DNA from: Mucilaginibacter rubeus
GTDB lineage: Bacteria; Bacteroidota; Bacteroidia; Sphingobacteriales; Sphingobacteriaceae
Direction: 5' to 3'
Length of the DNA stretch: 64,000 nt
Assembly (NCBI RefSeq): GCF_003286415.2
Contig: NZ_CP043450.1
Span: 1 to 64,000 of the forward strand
Under the pieces are notes generated by a model, which was not told where the DNA came from, searched no databases, and was given only the letters and a program-made list of their open reading frames with translations. Made by a program: the position numbers and the translations under genes. The first letter of the stretch is position 1. The number at the start of each line of letters is the position of its first letter. Of this stretch, positions 45,348 through 54,047 are shown in pieces.

Positions 45348-45485
45348 GTCATTTCGAACGAACCAAGGGTAGGGGTGTGCATCGGAGGTGAGGAGAAATC
45401 TTCTACACCCTGCTTGTACTGGCATAGTTGTATAAGATTTCTCTTTCGCTCCCTCTCTCAGCCCCCGCCGCTCTATCGAAATGAC
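45348..45485. repeat. GTCATTTCGA long inverted repeat, second copy
   Basis: The termini GTCATTTCGA (45348) and TCGAAATGAC (45476), with inner GAGAAATCTT and AAGATTTCTC arms, match the family at 24339-24456. It lies between the convergent cytochrome b5-like and PfkB genes. Confidence 0.88.
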
Positions 45486-45515
45486 ACTTTCTATATATAA
45501 TAGAGGAAAGGGGTA

Positions 45516-46430
45516 TTACAATTCAAATTTAGCAAGGCCAACAAACTCCTGGATGCGATTGGCAATTTCCTCTTCGCTCAGGTTTCTTAACCTCTCAGAT
45601 CCAAACTTTTCAACGCAGAATGATGCTAAGGCCGAACCGAAAATGATAGCGTTTTTCATGTTATTGAAGTTAACGGTACCCACTTTGGCCATATAGCCAA
45701 TAAAACCACCTGCAAAGGTATCGCCGGCACCTGTAGGGTCAAATACTTCGGCCAATGGAAGGGCCGGGGCACTGAAGATCTGATTTTCATGGAACAATAA
45801 TGCACCATGCTCGCCTTTTTTAATGATGAGGTATTTAGGACCCATGGTTAATATTTTACGGGCAGCCTTAACCAGTGAAAACTCGCCCGATAATTGGCGT
45901 GCCTCGGCATCATTGATGGTTAAAACATCAACCATTTGAATGGTTTTTAACAACTCATCAAGGGCAATGTCCATCCAAAAGTTCATGGTGTCCATTACAA
46001 TAAGCTTAGGACGGTTTTTAAGACGGTTGATCACCGTTTGCTGTACCTGTGGTGACAGGTTGCCGAGCATCAGGTATTCGCAATCCTGGTAGCTATCCGG
46101 AATAATAGGGTCAAAAGCTTCCAGTACATTAAGTTCGGTTACCAGGGTGTCGCGGCTGTTCATGTCGTTATGGTAACGGCCGCTCCAGAAAAATGATTTT
46201 TCGCCCTGTTTTATTTGCAGGCCTTCGGTATTAACGTTGTGATTTTGCAGGTCCTCAATTTCGTGCTGAGGGAAATCATCGCCAACAACAGCAACAATTT
46301 TTATTTTATCATAAAAGTAAGAAGCGCCCAAACTTGCAAAAGTTGCAGAGCCACCTACTATTTTATCGGTTTTACCAAAAGGGGTTTCAATGGCATCAAA
46401 CGCCACAGTGCCAATAACTAACAAACTCAT
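45516..46430 (-). CDS. PfkB family carbohydrate kinase
   Basis: A 304-residue ribokinase-fold sugar kinase. The C-terminal PfkB signature FDPTGAGDTFAGGFIGYMA supplies the catalytic Asp and anion hole, and the N-terminal GGSATFASLGASYFYDK and VGDDFPQHEIEDL are typical. The substrate is unknown; adenosine, fructose and inosine kinases share this family. It stands alone on the minus strand. The 305 bp between it and the tRNA hold no other gene that I can see. Confidence 0.9.
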   Translation of the reverse strand: MSLLVIGTVAFDAIETPFGKTDKIVGGSATFASLGASYFYDKIKIVAVVGDDFPQHEIEDLQNHNVNTEGLQIKQGEKSFFWSGRYHNDMNSRDTLVTELNVLEAFDPIIPDSYQDCEYLMLGNLSPQVQQTVINRLKNRPKLIVMDTMNFWMDIALDELLKTIQMVDVLTINDAEARQLSGEFSLVKAARKILTMGPKYLIIKKGEHGALLFHENQIFSAPALPLAEVFDPTGAGDTFAGGFIGYMAKVGTVNFNNMKNAIIFGSALASFCVEKFGSERLRNLSEEEIANRIQEFVGLAKFEL

Positions 46431-46680
46431 GTAAAGATATTTATATTTTTCGGCGCAAATATTGCGAAAAATAAGGGATAATCATTCATCGATGCTGATT
46501 TGTGACACGGATTTTCATCAGGGAAAGCATAATTTGATAATTTAAACACTGGCAAAAAGGAAAAAGAAATGAAAAGTTAGGCAGACGATAAAAAATGATA
46601 ATACGTCTTAACCTATAAATAGCACATAATCAGCACGAAAAAAGCTTCGTGAAAAATATTTGAAATTTTTTTAAATAAAA

Positions 46681-46712
46681 ATTGTGAAATATCGGACGAG
46701 TTTTTACCTTTG
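46681..46712 (+). promoter_or_regulatory. Promoter of tRNA-Asn
   Basis: TACCTTTG (46705-46712) is an exact -7 box. ATTG (46681-46684), one base off TTTG, lies 20 bp upstream as a -33 box. The tRNA begins 24 bp downstream. Confidence 0.65.
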
Positions 46713-46735
46713 CCCCACTCCAAACCGGATTAGAT

Positions 46736-46809
46736 TCCTGAGTAGCTCAGCCGGTTAGAGCATCTGACTGTTAATCAGAGGGTCGCTGGTTCGAGCCCAG
46801 CCTCAGGAG
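46736..46809 (+). tRNA. tRNA-Asn (anticodon GTT)
   Basis: A 74-nt cloverleaf. The acceptor arms TCCTGAG/CTCAGGA pair perfectly. The D-arm is AGCTCAGCCGGTTAGAGC, and the anticodon stem TCTGA/TCAGA carries loop CTGTTAA (GTT at 46770-46772). The T-arm is GCTGGTTCGAGCCCAGC. CCA is not encoded; the gene ends at discriminator G. A 12-bp hairpin terminator with T-run starts 2 bp later. Confidence 0.97.
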
Positions 46810-46810
46810 C

Positions 46811-46841
46811 AAAAGCCTCACAGATATGTGAGGCTTTTTTT
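46811..46841 (+). terminator. Terminator of tRNA-Asn
   Basis: Perfect 12-bp arms AAAAGCCTCACA/TGTGAGGCTTTT around a GATA loop, followed by TTT. Confidence 0.92.
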
Positions 46842-46955
46842 ATGCCCCCAATTCTCTGAATAGCTCCCAAAACACCACCCTTCAGAAACCATAAAAATTT
46901 TCCAATTCGCTTAAATCGTGTATTACACCCACTTCGCGGGCCTTAACAAAGTATT

Positions 46956-46987
46956 CTTGAATTTGTATTAGCATTTTGGTAGGTTTG
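46956..46987 (+). promoter_or_regulatory. Promoter of the AraC-permease fusion gene
   Basis: TAGGTTTG (46980-46987) matches the -7 consensus. CTTG (46956-46959) lies 20 bp upstream as a weak -33 box. The predicted transcript start is about 20 bp before the TTG start codon at 47014. Confidence 0.5.
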
Positions 46988-47013
46988 GGAAAGACACAAG
47001 CGCCTAAACTTAT

Positions 47014-50000
47014 TTGATCCCATTTACACTCCATATTACCCTTTATGACATCGCGTTTTTTGGTGCTGTATTTATCAGCTTAACGCTATCGCTATTCCTA
47101 TGGATTGCCCCTAAGGAGAACCAGTCTGCAAACCGTTGGTTGGCGATCTTAATGGCCATTGTTGCTTTGTGGATGATCCGGATTTTATCGGCCGATATTG
47201 ATCTGGTAAAATACAATGCATTGTGGAGCCGTTTACCATTACGGTTTTCGCTGGCAATTGGTCCCTTGATCTATTTTTACTTGAGGCAGATAGCCCAGCC
47301 AAAGTATACCTTCCGTCGTAAGGACCTGCTGCACTTTATACCCGTACTGCCCGAAATAAGCTTTCAGGTATTTGCTGCAATACAAAACGTAAATACAGGC
47401 GATGCTATTTACAGCAAATATAACACCGCATTGCAGCTACTCGCATTCCTGTCAGTCGCCATTTATTTGTATTTATCCTATACACAGATTAACGAGTTTT
47501 ATCAGAATAAAAAATTTAACGGGGGCGACCGTTACCGGAACGAGTTGCTTTGGTTAGAACGCTCGGTTACCGTACTCGGCATGCTATGGTTATTATGGAT
47601 CCCGTTTACAGCTGTTGACTATTTTTACTACCACCACAAATTAAGCATACAGCTTTATTATCCCTTGTATCTTCTTTTGCTATCCACGATCATTTGGATC
47701 GCGGCGAAAAGCCATTTGGAAACAGAAATTGTCGTGACCGCTGATGTCGCTGTAAAATCATTATTGCCGGCAGATCTGAAGCAAAAAGGCTACTGGTTAA
47801 AAATGGAGATCAAAGAGAAAGGTTACTACCGGGATGCGGAATTAAGCCTAAACTCGCTTGCCGACAAACTCGGTTTACATACTCATGAATTATCCCGGAT
47901 TATTAATACGGTTCTCAAAAAAAGCTTCAACGATTTTATTAATGAATACCGTGTACGTGAGGTTGCACTCAAGATGCAAAACCCATCGTATGATCATATT
48001 ACCTTGCTTGGTCTTGCCTATGAATCGGGCTTTAATTCGCAAAGTAGCTTCCACCGTATTTTTAAACAATTTACCGGTAAAACCCCGCTGGAATATAAAA
48101 ATCATCTTCAAAAAGTTCTCCCATCTTATAACTTGAGAGGTTTTATCCAACCTATGCCGTTAATATTGAACCATGTAAACCCTGCGGGGTGGGCACATGG
48201 AAAATTAACCGGCAGTCATATGATAAAAAACTATTTTAAAATTGCATTCCGCGGATTTTGGAGGCATAAGCTATTTACACTGATAAACATTATCGGTTTA
48301 TCTATAGGTATAAGCGCTTTCCTTGCCATTTACTTTATTGTACATTACGATTTTACATTTGATAAATTCCACAAGGACAGCGACCGGATTTACCGCGTTG
48401 TTATGAACATGTCATTTCAGGGACATAAAAACTATTCAAGTGGCGTATTTGGCCCTCTGGCCGGGGCGATTAAAAGCCAAGCCACAGGAATAGAGGAGAT
48501 TACGCCGTTATATGCACTGTCATCTCATTTTGTCTATATCGACAAAGATAAAAATGCACAAAAGCGGTTTAAAGACGTAGACAAGATAGCACTTGTCGAT
48601 CAGCAATATTTTAAAATTTTTAATTATGTATGGCTTGCCGGCTCATCGCAACACGCGCTTGATGCGCCCGGCCACGTAGTATTAACATCCCAGCAAGCCA
48701 GACTTTACTTCCCCTTGTTGTCGTATCATGAAATGATTGGTAAAGTAGTTACCTATGATACCTTAAAGATAACCGTTAGCGGCATAGTTGAAACGTTTAC
48801 CCAAAATAGCGACTTTATCTTTCATGACTTTATTTCCTTTAGTACCGTCACGACTAATAAACAATTAGCTGATGACCTGCAGATAAACAATTGGGGCAGG
48901 ATCTCTTCGGCATCGGAGATTTTTATAAAGCTGGCGCCTGGCGCTCCTGCACCAGGGATTGTAAAACAGATCAATACCATTCTTAAAAAAAACAATCAGC
49001 CGCAGGGGGAACAAAAAATGCCTGTGCCTATTATAAACCTGGCCTTGCAGCCATTGAATGATATTCATTTCAATCCCGACTACAACATTTTTAATTTCTC
49101 ATCGCCAGCCAGCAAAACAACGCTTTACGGATTACTGGCCAGCGCTATCTTTTTGTTGTTGCTCGCATGTATCAATTATGTGAATTTAACTACGGCCCAG
49201 GCCGCACAAAGAGCAAAAGAAATCGGGATACTCAAAACTTTGGGCAGTAGCCGGATACAATTAGTAATTCAGTTTTTAGGCGAAACATTTTTTATGACAT
49301 CCGTTGCAGTTTGCATATCGATTTTGCTTGCGCCAGTTATTCTAAAAATGTTTGCGGACGTTATATCCCCGGATATTCATGCAAATATTCTGCAGCCGGA
49401 TATCATACTCTTCCTGCTGATTTTAACTATTGTGATAAGTGTTTTGTCGGGTTTTTATCCCGCAATGGTGTTATCAGGTTTCAAGCCGGTAACGGTGCTA
49501 AAAAACCAGGTTCGGGGTAATAGCAATAAAACACGGAACTCGCGGCTCCGTAAGTCGCTTACCGTTTCGCAGTTTGTTGTTGCCCAGTTTTTTATAATGG
49601 CTACAATTTTGGTAAACCAACAAATTTATTACGCATTACATAAAAATCTCGGGTTTAAAAAAGACGCCATCCTGATTATTAATACACCCTGGGAAACCAG
49701 TAAGACCAGCACCAACCAGGTACTGCTGAACGAATTCAGATCGATGCCGCAGGTTGCCCTTGTGGGTTTAGGTAATGACCCACCTTCTGCTGATGCATTT
49801 AACAGGACGCGCATGACTTATGACGATGGAAAAAAGCAAATTACAACAGAAGAAATAGTAGTTAAGTCGGGTGATGAAAACTACATCAACATATACCAGA
49901 TTAAGTTGCTTGCCGGCAGAAACATAACCGAAGCCGACACCGGAAAAGCCATCATCATTAACAATACCTACGCTAAATTATTAGGATTTACTAACCCCCA

Positions 50001-50694
50001 CGAAGCTGTCGGGAAGCAGTTGGATTGGTTTGGCGGCCGAAAAGTTAGTATTATTGGCGTAGTTGCTGATTTTAATCAACGGTCGCTGCATTCCACCATT
50101 TATCCGTCTATCATAACATCGGGCAGTCCAATCCCCCGGCCAATGATGACCTTACATGTTAGTTTGAAACCTGAAACCGCAGGCGGTCATGAGTGGAAAA
50201 CCGCCATTACAAATATGGGAAAGGCCTGGAAAAAGGCCTATCCCGATGATGACTTTGATTGCCATTTTTATGACGAAACGATAGCCTGGTTTTACGATAA
50301 AGAACAACACACTTCAACGCTGCTCACCTGGGCAACAGGTATCTCGATATTAATCAGTTGCCTCGGGCTATTAGGGCTTGCCGTTTACACCACCAACCAA
50401 CGGACAAAGGAAATTGGCATACGCAAGGTATTTGGTGCCAGTGTTGCGCAAATAGTGATCCTGCTATCAACCGAACTGATATCGCTTATTTTACTGGCTT
50501 TTGTTATAGTAACTCCAATAGCCTGGTACGCTGTAAATAAATGGATGGAAAGTTTTGCCGACCATGTAGCTATTAGCTGGTGGGTATTCGTTGTCAGCGG
50601 CGCGGGAATGCTGCTTACCGGACTATTTACTCTAAGTTTCCGAACCATTAAGGCAGGTATGGCAAACCCGGTGAAGAGTTTGCGCAACGAATAA
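47014..50694 (+). CDS. Fusion of membrane AraC-type regulator and FtsX/MacB-like ABC permease
   Basis: A 1226-residue polypeptide. Residues about 1-230 form roughly seven hydrophobic helices (7TM-type sensor). Residues about 275-375 are an AraC DNA-binding domain (LNSLADKLGLHTHELSRIINTVLKKSFNDFINEYRVREV; GLAYESGFNSQSSFHRIFKQFTGKTPLEY). From about 403 (MIKNYFKIAFRGFWRHK) it is a complete 824-residue MacB/FtsX-type permease: N-terminal helix, periplasmic domain, three-helix FtsX block, a second periplasmic domain and a last FtsX block. The start is TTG; stop codons directly upstream exclude a longer frame. No stop codon separates the two parts. Internal initiation at 48220 would give a free permease. 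No partner ATPase gene lies nearby. Confidence 0.85.
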   Translation: MIPFTLHITLYDIAFFGAVFISLTLSLFLWIAPKENQSANRWLAILMAIVALWMIRILSADIDLVKYNALWSRLPLRFSLAIGPLIYFYLRQIAQPKYTFRRKDLLHFIPVLPEISFQVFAAIQNVNTGDAIYSKYNTALQLLAFLSVAIYLYLSYTQINEFYQNKKFNGGDRYRNELLWLERSVTVLGMLWLLWIPFTAVDYFYYHHKLSIQLYYPLYLLLLSTIIWIAAKSHLETEIVVTADVAVKSLLPADLKQKGYWLKMEIKEKGYYRDAELSLNSLADKLGLHTHELSRIINTVLKKSFNDFINEYRVREVALKMQNPSYDHITLLGLAYESGFNSQSSFHRIFKQFTGKTPLEYKNHLQKVLPSYNLRGFIQPMPLILNHVNPAGWAHGKLTGSHMIKNYFKIAFRGFWRHKLFTLINIIGLSIGISAFLAIYFIVHYDFTFDKFHKDSDRIYRVVMNMSFQGHKNYSSGVFGPLAGAIKSQATGIEEITPLYALSSHFVYIDKDKNAQKRFKDVDKIALVDQQYFKIFNYVWLAGSSQHALDAPGHVVLTSQQARLYFPLLSYHEMIGKVVTYDTLKITVSGIVETFTQNSDFIFHDFISFSTVTTNKQLADDLQINNWGRISSASEIFIKLAPGAPAPGIVKQINTILKKNNQPQGEQKMPVPIINLALQPLNDIHFNPDYNIFNFSSPASKTTLYGLLASAIFLLLLACINYVNLTTAQAAQRAKEIGILKTLGSSRIQLVIQFLGETFFMTSVAVCISILLAPVILKMFADVISPDIHANILQPDIILFLLILTIVISVLSGFYPAMVLSGFKPVTVLKNQVRGNSNKTRNSRLRKSLTVSQFVVAQFFIMATILVNQQIYYALHKNLGFKKDAILIINTPWETSKTSTNQVLLNEFRSMPQVALVGLGNDPPSADAFNRTRMTYDDGKKQITTEEIVVKSGDENYINIYQIKLLAGRNITEADTGKAIIINNTYAKLLGFTNPHEAVGKQLDWFGGRKVSIIGVVADFNQRSLHSTIYPSIITSGSPIPRPMMTLHVSLKPETAGGHEWKTAITNMGKAWKKAYPDDDFDCHFYDETIAWFYDKEQHTSTLLTWATGISILISCLGLLGLAVYTTNQRTKEIGIRKVFGASVAQIVILLSTELISLILLAFVIVTPIAWYAVNKWMESFADHVAISWWVFVVSGAGMLLTGLFTLSFRTIKAGMANPVKSLRNE

Positions 50695-50766
50695 ATTGAT
50701 ATGGCAAACAAATCCTTTGAAAGGCATCTGCTAAGGGTTCATTAAAAACATATTAATCCGTTTAAA

Positions 50767-50794
50767 GGAAGCATTTTCTCCGGGAAATGCTTCC
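50767..50794 (+). terminator. Hairpin after the fusion gene
   Basis: Perfect 10-bp arms GGAAGCATTT/AAATGCTTCC with an 8-nt loop. No T-run follows, so a Rho-type or processing role is possible. Confidence 0.5.
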
Positions 50795-50870
50795 AATTCC
50801 AACCTGTTAAGGATCTCTACTTAACTAAAATTCCCGCTCAAACACCCCTTATGTTTTTTTTATTAAAAAT

Positions 50871-50906
50871 AACTATGAAAATAGTTTTGAAACTATGAAA
50901 ATAGTT
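50871..50906. promoter_or_regulatory. Tandem operator palindromes upstream of blaI B
   Basis: AACTATGAAAATAGTT occurs twice, identically, at 50871-50886 and 50891-50906. Each has AACTAT-N4-ATAGTT symmetry and the centres are 20 bp apart. The pair overlaps the promoter of the blaI B gene. Confidence 0.75.
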
Positions 50907-50915
50907 GTAAGTTTG
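50886..50915 (+). promoter_or_regulatory. Promoter of the blaI-M56 module B
   Basis: The -33 TTTG (50886-50889) lies between the two operator copies. The -7 TAAGTTTG (50908-50915) lies 18 bp downstream, and the ATG is 23 bp after the -7 box. Repressor bound at both operators would cover the -33 region and spacer. Confidence 0.65.
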
Positions 50916-50938
50916 TTTAACTAAATTATTAGTTTGAT

Positions 50939-51316
50939 ATGGTGGCTAAAGAACTTACAAGAGCGGAAGAACAGGTAATGCAAATATTGTGGCAATTGAA
51001 CGAGGCAATGGTAAAGGAAATAATTGAGCAAATGCCCGATCCTAAACCTGCGTATAATACAGTATCAACTGTTGTGCGGGTAATGGAGGGCAAAGGTTTC
51101 GTTAACCATAAAGCATATGGAAATACCCATGTTTATTTTCCGCTGGTTAGTGAAGCGCAATACAAGAAATTTACCTTCGATAAGATGATGAATAACTACT
51201 TCAGCAATTCTTATAAAAGCCTGGTTTCTTTTATTGCCAATGAAAAAAAGCTGGATCTCCGGCAGCTGGATGAACTAAGTGACTTATTGGAAGACCTTAA
51301 AAACAAAAAGAAATGA
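50939..51316 (+). CDS. BlaI/MecI/CopY family repressor, module B
   Basis: A 125-residue winged-helix repressor: LTRAEEQVMQILWQLNEAMVKEIIEQM, then recognition helix AYNTVSTVVRVMEGKGFVNHK and a C-terminal dimerisation segment. It differs from modules A and C in the recognition helix (TVSTVVRVM versus TTTLKLMQIM), in line with its different operator sequence. The partner M56 gene overlaps its stop codon by 4 bp (ATGA). It is expected to repress its own operon. Confidence 0.93.
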   Translation: MVAKELTRAEEQVMQILWQLNEAMVKEIIEQMPDPKPAYNTVSTVVRVMEGKGFVNHKAYGNTHVYFPLVSEAQYKKFTFDKMMNNYFSNSYKSLVSFIANEKKLDLRQLDELSDLLEDLKNKKK

Positions 51317-53514
51317 ACTGGCTACACTACCTTGCGGAAGCTAATATTTATCTCTCAATTTTCTACCTGGTTCAATGGTTGTTAATGAGGGGGGATACGC
51401 ATTACCAGTTAAAGCGATTTTATATACTGTTTGGCTGTATAGTAGCATACATACTACCGGTTTTGCAAGTTGGTGCACTAAAGCCGGCTAAGGAAGTTCC
51501 GGTTACTAATTATATGGTTTATACCATACCAACTGAACCCGCAAAAATTCAACAGCAGCCAGCCTCAGTTTCATTCAAGGAGATCGCGATTCCTTCCAAA
51601 ATCGCGCCCATAATCGAAGAGCCATTTACTTTTGAAGATGGAATTTGGTACGCCTATTTGGCTGGTGTGGGCATTACACTCATTTTATTCCTGTTAAAAA
51701 TGTTTACGTTGTTCAGGTTGGCCCGGAACAAACCGTACTCAAAAAACAGAAAATATAAAATAGTTTATTTGCCTGGCAGCGATGAAGCTTTTTCTTTCTT
51801 TAACTATCTTTTTATCGGAACCACTGCATCAGCATCGCAAATAATCATCAGGCATGAACTGGTACATATCAGGCAAAAACATTCGGCCGATATTATGTTG
51901 CTGGAGTTTTTTAAAATAATTAATTGGTTCAACCCCTTTTTGTACCTGCTGCAAAGCAGCCTGCGAACTTTACATGAGTATATAGCCGATGAACAAACCG
52001 CGTCTGAAACAACAGATAGGTTTGCGTACGCCACTTTTTTGCTAAATAATGCCTACGGCACCGGCGGACCGTCCATCACGCAATCGTTTTTTACCAATAA
52101 CCTATTAAAAAAGAGGCTCATTATGCTAAACAAACAACGTTCAGGTAAATTAGCAAGGCTGAAATACCTGGTCACTATCCCGGTGTGTTCATTGTTACTA
52201 TGCTCATCAACACTTGTCTTTAGTAAAAACTATGGCTGGTTTGATCTTGATCCGGCAAAGAAAAAAATGGAGGGGAGATATAATTCCAATCATCTTAACC
52301 ATGGTAAACAAAAATTGCTGAAAGTAACACAAAATGGCGTAACTACCATAACTAATCAGCTTACTGTGAACCAGGCAAATGGGCAAGTGCTTTATACGGC
52401 CAACTCAATTACCGAAGAAGAGAAATTATCGCTATCTAAAAAACAGCACATGAAAGTAGAGGTTGTTGAAGATAGCACAGTATTTACAACAACTGATGGT
52501 AGGCTGATGCTCCCGGTAGTAGGGGTAGACGGATACTATCAGATGGATCACTTTTTACACAAGCATATTAACTTCAATGCATCAAAAGACGAAAGGGGAG
52601 GCTTGGTTGAAGTTGGATTTGGACTTGATAATAACCGACATATAACCGACGCAAAAATTGTTAAAAGTGGCGGCGCTAAATTGGATGCACTTGCTTTAGA
52701 TGGATTTAGGTCATATAAAGGAATTGTGAATGATGACCCGGGGCGTAACTATAAAATAGTCGTTTATTTTTTTACGCATGATTATTCAATTTTTCAAACA
52801 GACTCGCTGAGTAATGATCCTGAATTTGCCGGAGAACTGATTATAACAAACTATAAATATCCTATTAGTACAACCAGCAAAGGATATGAATACGATGAAA
52901 GCCCCGCCGGGCCTGGATATATTGTAAACGGTAAACCGCAGGGGAGGGTGATCATTTATGATAAAAATGACGAGGGGCAATGGTATTATCAGAACAAATG
53001 TACTGCTGATGATTTCAGCCTGCTAAAAAATAAATATGGCTATACTTTTCCTTCGGCATCAACTTCTGTTATTCAATTTATGCATCCGGAAAATGTAAAG
53101 AAGAACAGGCTTGCCTATATTTATGATGCTACCTCTTATTTAGCAACGCCCTATTCCGGTCAATTTTATAATCATGTGATTGATAGTGTCGTTTATCCGG
53201 AGCAAGCTAAAAAAGCACTTAAAGGCGGCGTGGTTATTTTAGGTTTTAACTTAAATGGCAGCGGGATGATCAGCGATATTAAAGTTGAACAAGGTGGGGG
53301 CAATGGCTTTGACGAAGCGGCCGTAAATGCCCTCCAATCTTATAAATTGCCGGTTGCCGATGAGGCAGGCAGGCACAGCATAGCCATAGTATTTTGTGTA
53401 GCCGAGAAGAAATATCGCCCATCGCTCAATAGATACCTGATGGCCGGAAAGTATGTTGGCGAACTGGCTGTACCCGATATGAAGCCGATGTTCAAGTTTG
53501 GGCGGAGTAATTAA
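51313..53514 (+). CDS. M56 metallopeptidase with two TonB C-terminal domains, module B
   Basis: A 733-residue membrane protease. N-terminal hydrophobic helices are followed by the zinc motif HELVH (about residue 184) with later ligand HEYIADEQT, and a further helix at about 293. The periplasmic tail contains two TonB C-terminal domains: about 380-490 (GLVEVGFGLDNNRHITDAKIVKSGGAKLDALALDGFRSY) and about 610-700 (GGVVILGFNLNGSGMISDIKVEQGGGNGFDEAAVNALQSY). Classical BlaR1 has a beta-lactam-binding domain here instead. The TonB domains could sense or engage outer-membrane receptors; this is inference. It is coupled to blaI B. Confidence 0.88.
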   Translation: MNWLHYLAEANIYLSIFYLVQWLLMRGDTHYQLKRFYILFGCIVAYILPVLQVGALKPAKEVPVTNYMVYTIPTEPAKIQQQPASVSFKEIAIPSKIAPIIEEPFTFEDGIWYAYLAGVGITLILFLLKMFTLFRLARNKPYSKNRKYKIVYLPGSDEAFSFFNYLFIGTTASASQIIIRHELVHIRQKHSADIMLLEFFKIINWFNPFLYLLQSSLRTLHEYIADEQTASETTDRFAYATFLLNNAYGTGGPSITQSFFTNNLLKKRLIMLNKQRSGKLARLKYLVTIPVCSLLLCSSTLVFSKNYGWFDLDPAKKKMEGRYNSNHLNHGKQKLLKVTQNGVTTITNQLTVNQANGQVLYTANSITEEEKLSLSKKQHMKVEVVEDSTVFTTTDGRLMLPVVGVDGYYQMDHFLHKHINFNASKDERGGLVEVGFGLDNNRHITDAKIVKSGGAKLDALALDGFRSYKGIVNDDPGRNYKIVVYFFTHDYSIFQTDSLSNDPEFAGELIITNYKYPISTTSKGYEYDESPAGPGYIVNGKPQGRVIIYDKNDEGQWYYQNKCTADDFSLLKNKYGYTFPSASTSVIQFMHPENVKKNRLAYIYDATSYLATPYSGQFYNHVIDSVVYPEQAKKALKGGVVILGFNLNGSGMISDIKVEQGGGNGFDEAAVNALQSYKLPVADEAGRHSIAIVFCVAEKKYRPSLNRYLMAGKYVGELAVPDMKPMFKFGRSN

Positions 53515-53533
53515 GCACCACAGCCTCAGGCAC

Positions 53534-53570
53534 AAAAAGGAAACGTTAATTGCAAGCGTTTCCTTTTTTT
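53534..53570 (+). terminator. Terminator of module B
   Basis: Arms AAAAAGGAAACG/CGTTTCCTTTTT with a long T-run, 20 bp after the M56 stop. Confidence 0.88.
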
Positions 53571-53650
53571 TATGCCTGTAATTTTGGGGCGATAGCATGG
53601 TTATATCGATACTGTAAACGGCTCGATATTGTTCCCTATATTGCATAATC

Positions 53651-53929
53651 ATGGCAAATAACACTATCATGCTGACACTTCATTACCTGGATGAAAATCA
53701 AATGGTTCAGGTTGCTCCCGGACAATATCACAGCCTGATGTCGTTGATAGCGGATCAGCTGGCAATTCCGGGGTTTGGGTTATGTTGTGGGATGGGAAGT
53801 TGCGGTACCTGCCTGGTGCAAATTACCTCAGCCGGTTCAAACCTTAAAAACAATGTTTTGGCCTGCGGCATACTGGTGAACGATGAATTGGCAAATAAGA
53901 TAGTTTTGATACCCGATAAAATTTATTGA
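53651..53929 (+). CDS. 2Fe-2S ferredoxin-like protein
   Basis: A 92-residue plant-type ferredoxin fold. The cluster ligands are visible as C-x4-C-x2-C in LCCGMGSCGTCLVQI, with the fourth Cys in NVLACGI. It has no extra domains, so it is a free electron carrier; partner enzymes are not in the window. It lies between two BlaI/M56 modules but with its own spacing on both sides, so the proximity may be incidental. Confidence 0.87.
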   Translation: MANNTIMLTLHYLDENQMVQVAPGQYHSLMSLIADQLAIPGFGLCCGMGSCGTCLVQITSAGSNLKNNVLACGILVNDELANKIVLIPDKIY

Positions 53930-53999
53930 AATGCGATTCAATATTAAAGTTGCCTCAACCTCCCTGGTTTCAAACACATCACGCCTTAAATTAAAAACC

Positions 54000-54047
54000 T
54001 ACGAAAAATTTCCTAACTAATATTTGTTTCGTACGAAAAGTTTTCTA
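54000..54047. promoter_or_regulatory. Operator region upstream of blaI C
   Basis: TACGAAAAATTTCCTA (54000-54015, 6-4-6 with one mismatch), a perfect TTTCGTACGAAA (54027-54038) and a degenerate TACGAA-N4-TTTCTA (54032-54047). The TACGAA half-sites match those at blaI A. Confidence 0.6.

Noticed and set aside
22781-45485. CRISPR array
   Set aside because: The repeats are dispersed, palindromic and irregularly spaced by kilobases; no spacer-repeat periodicity or cas gene is present.
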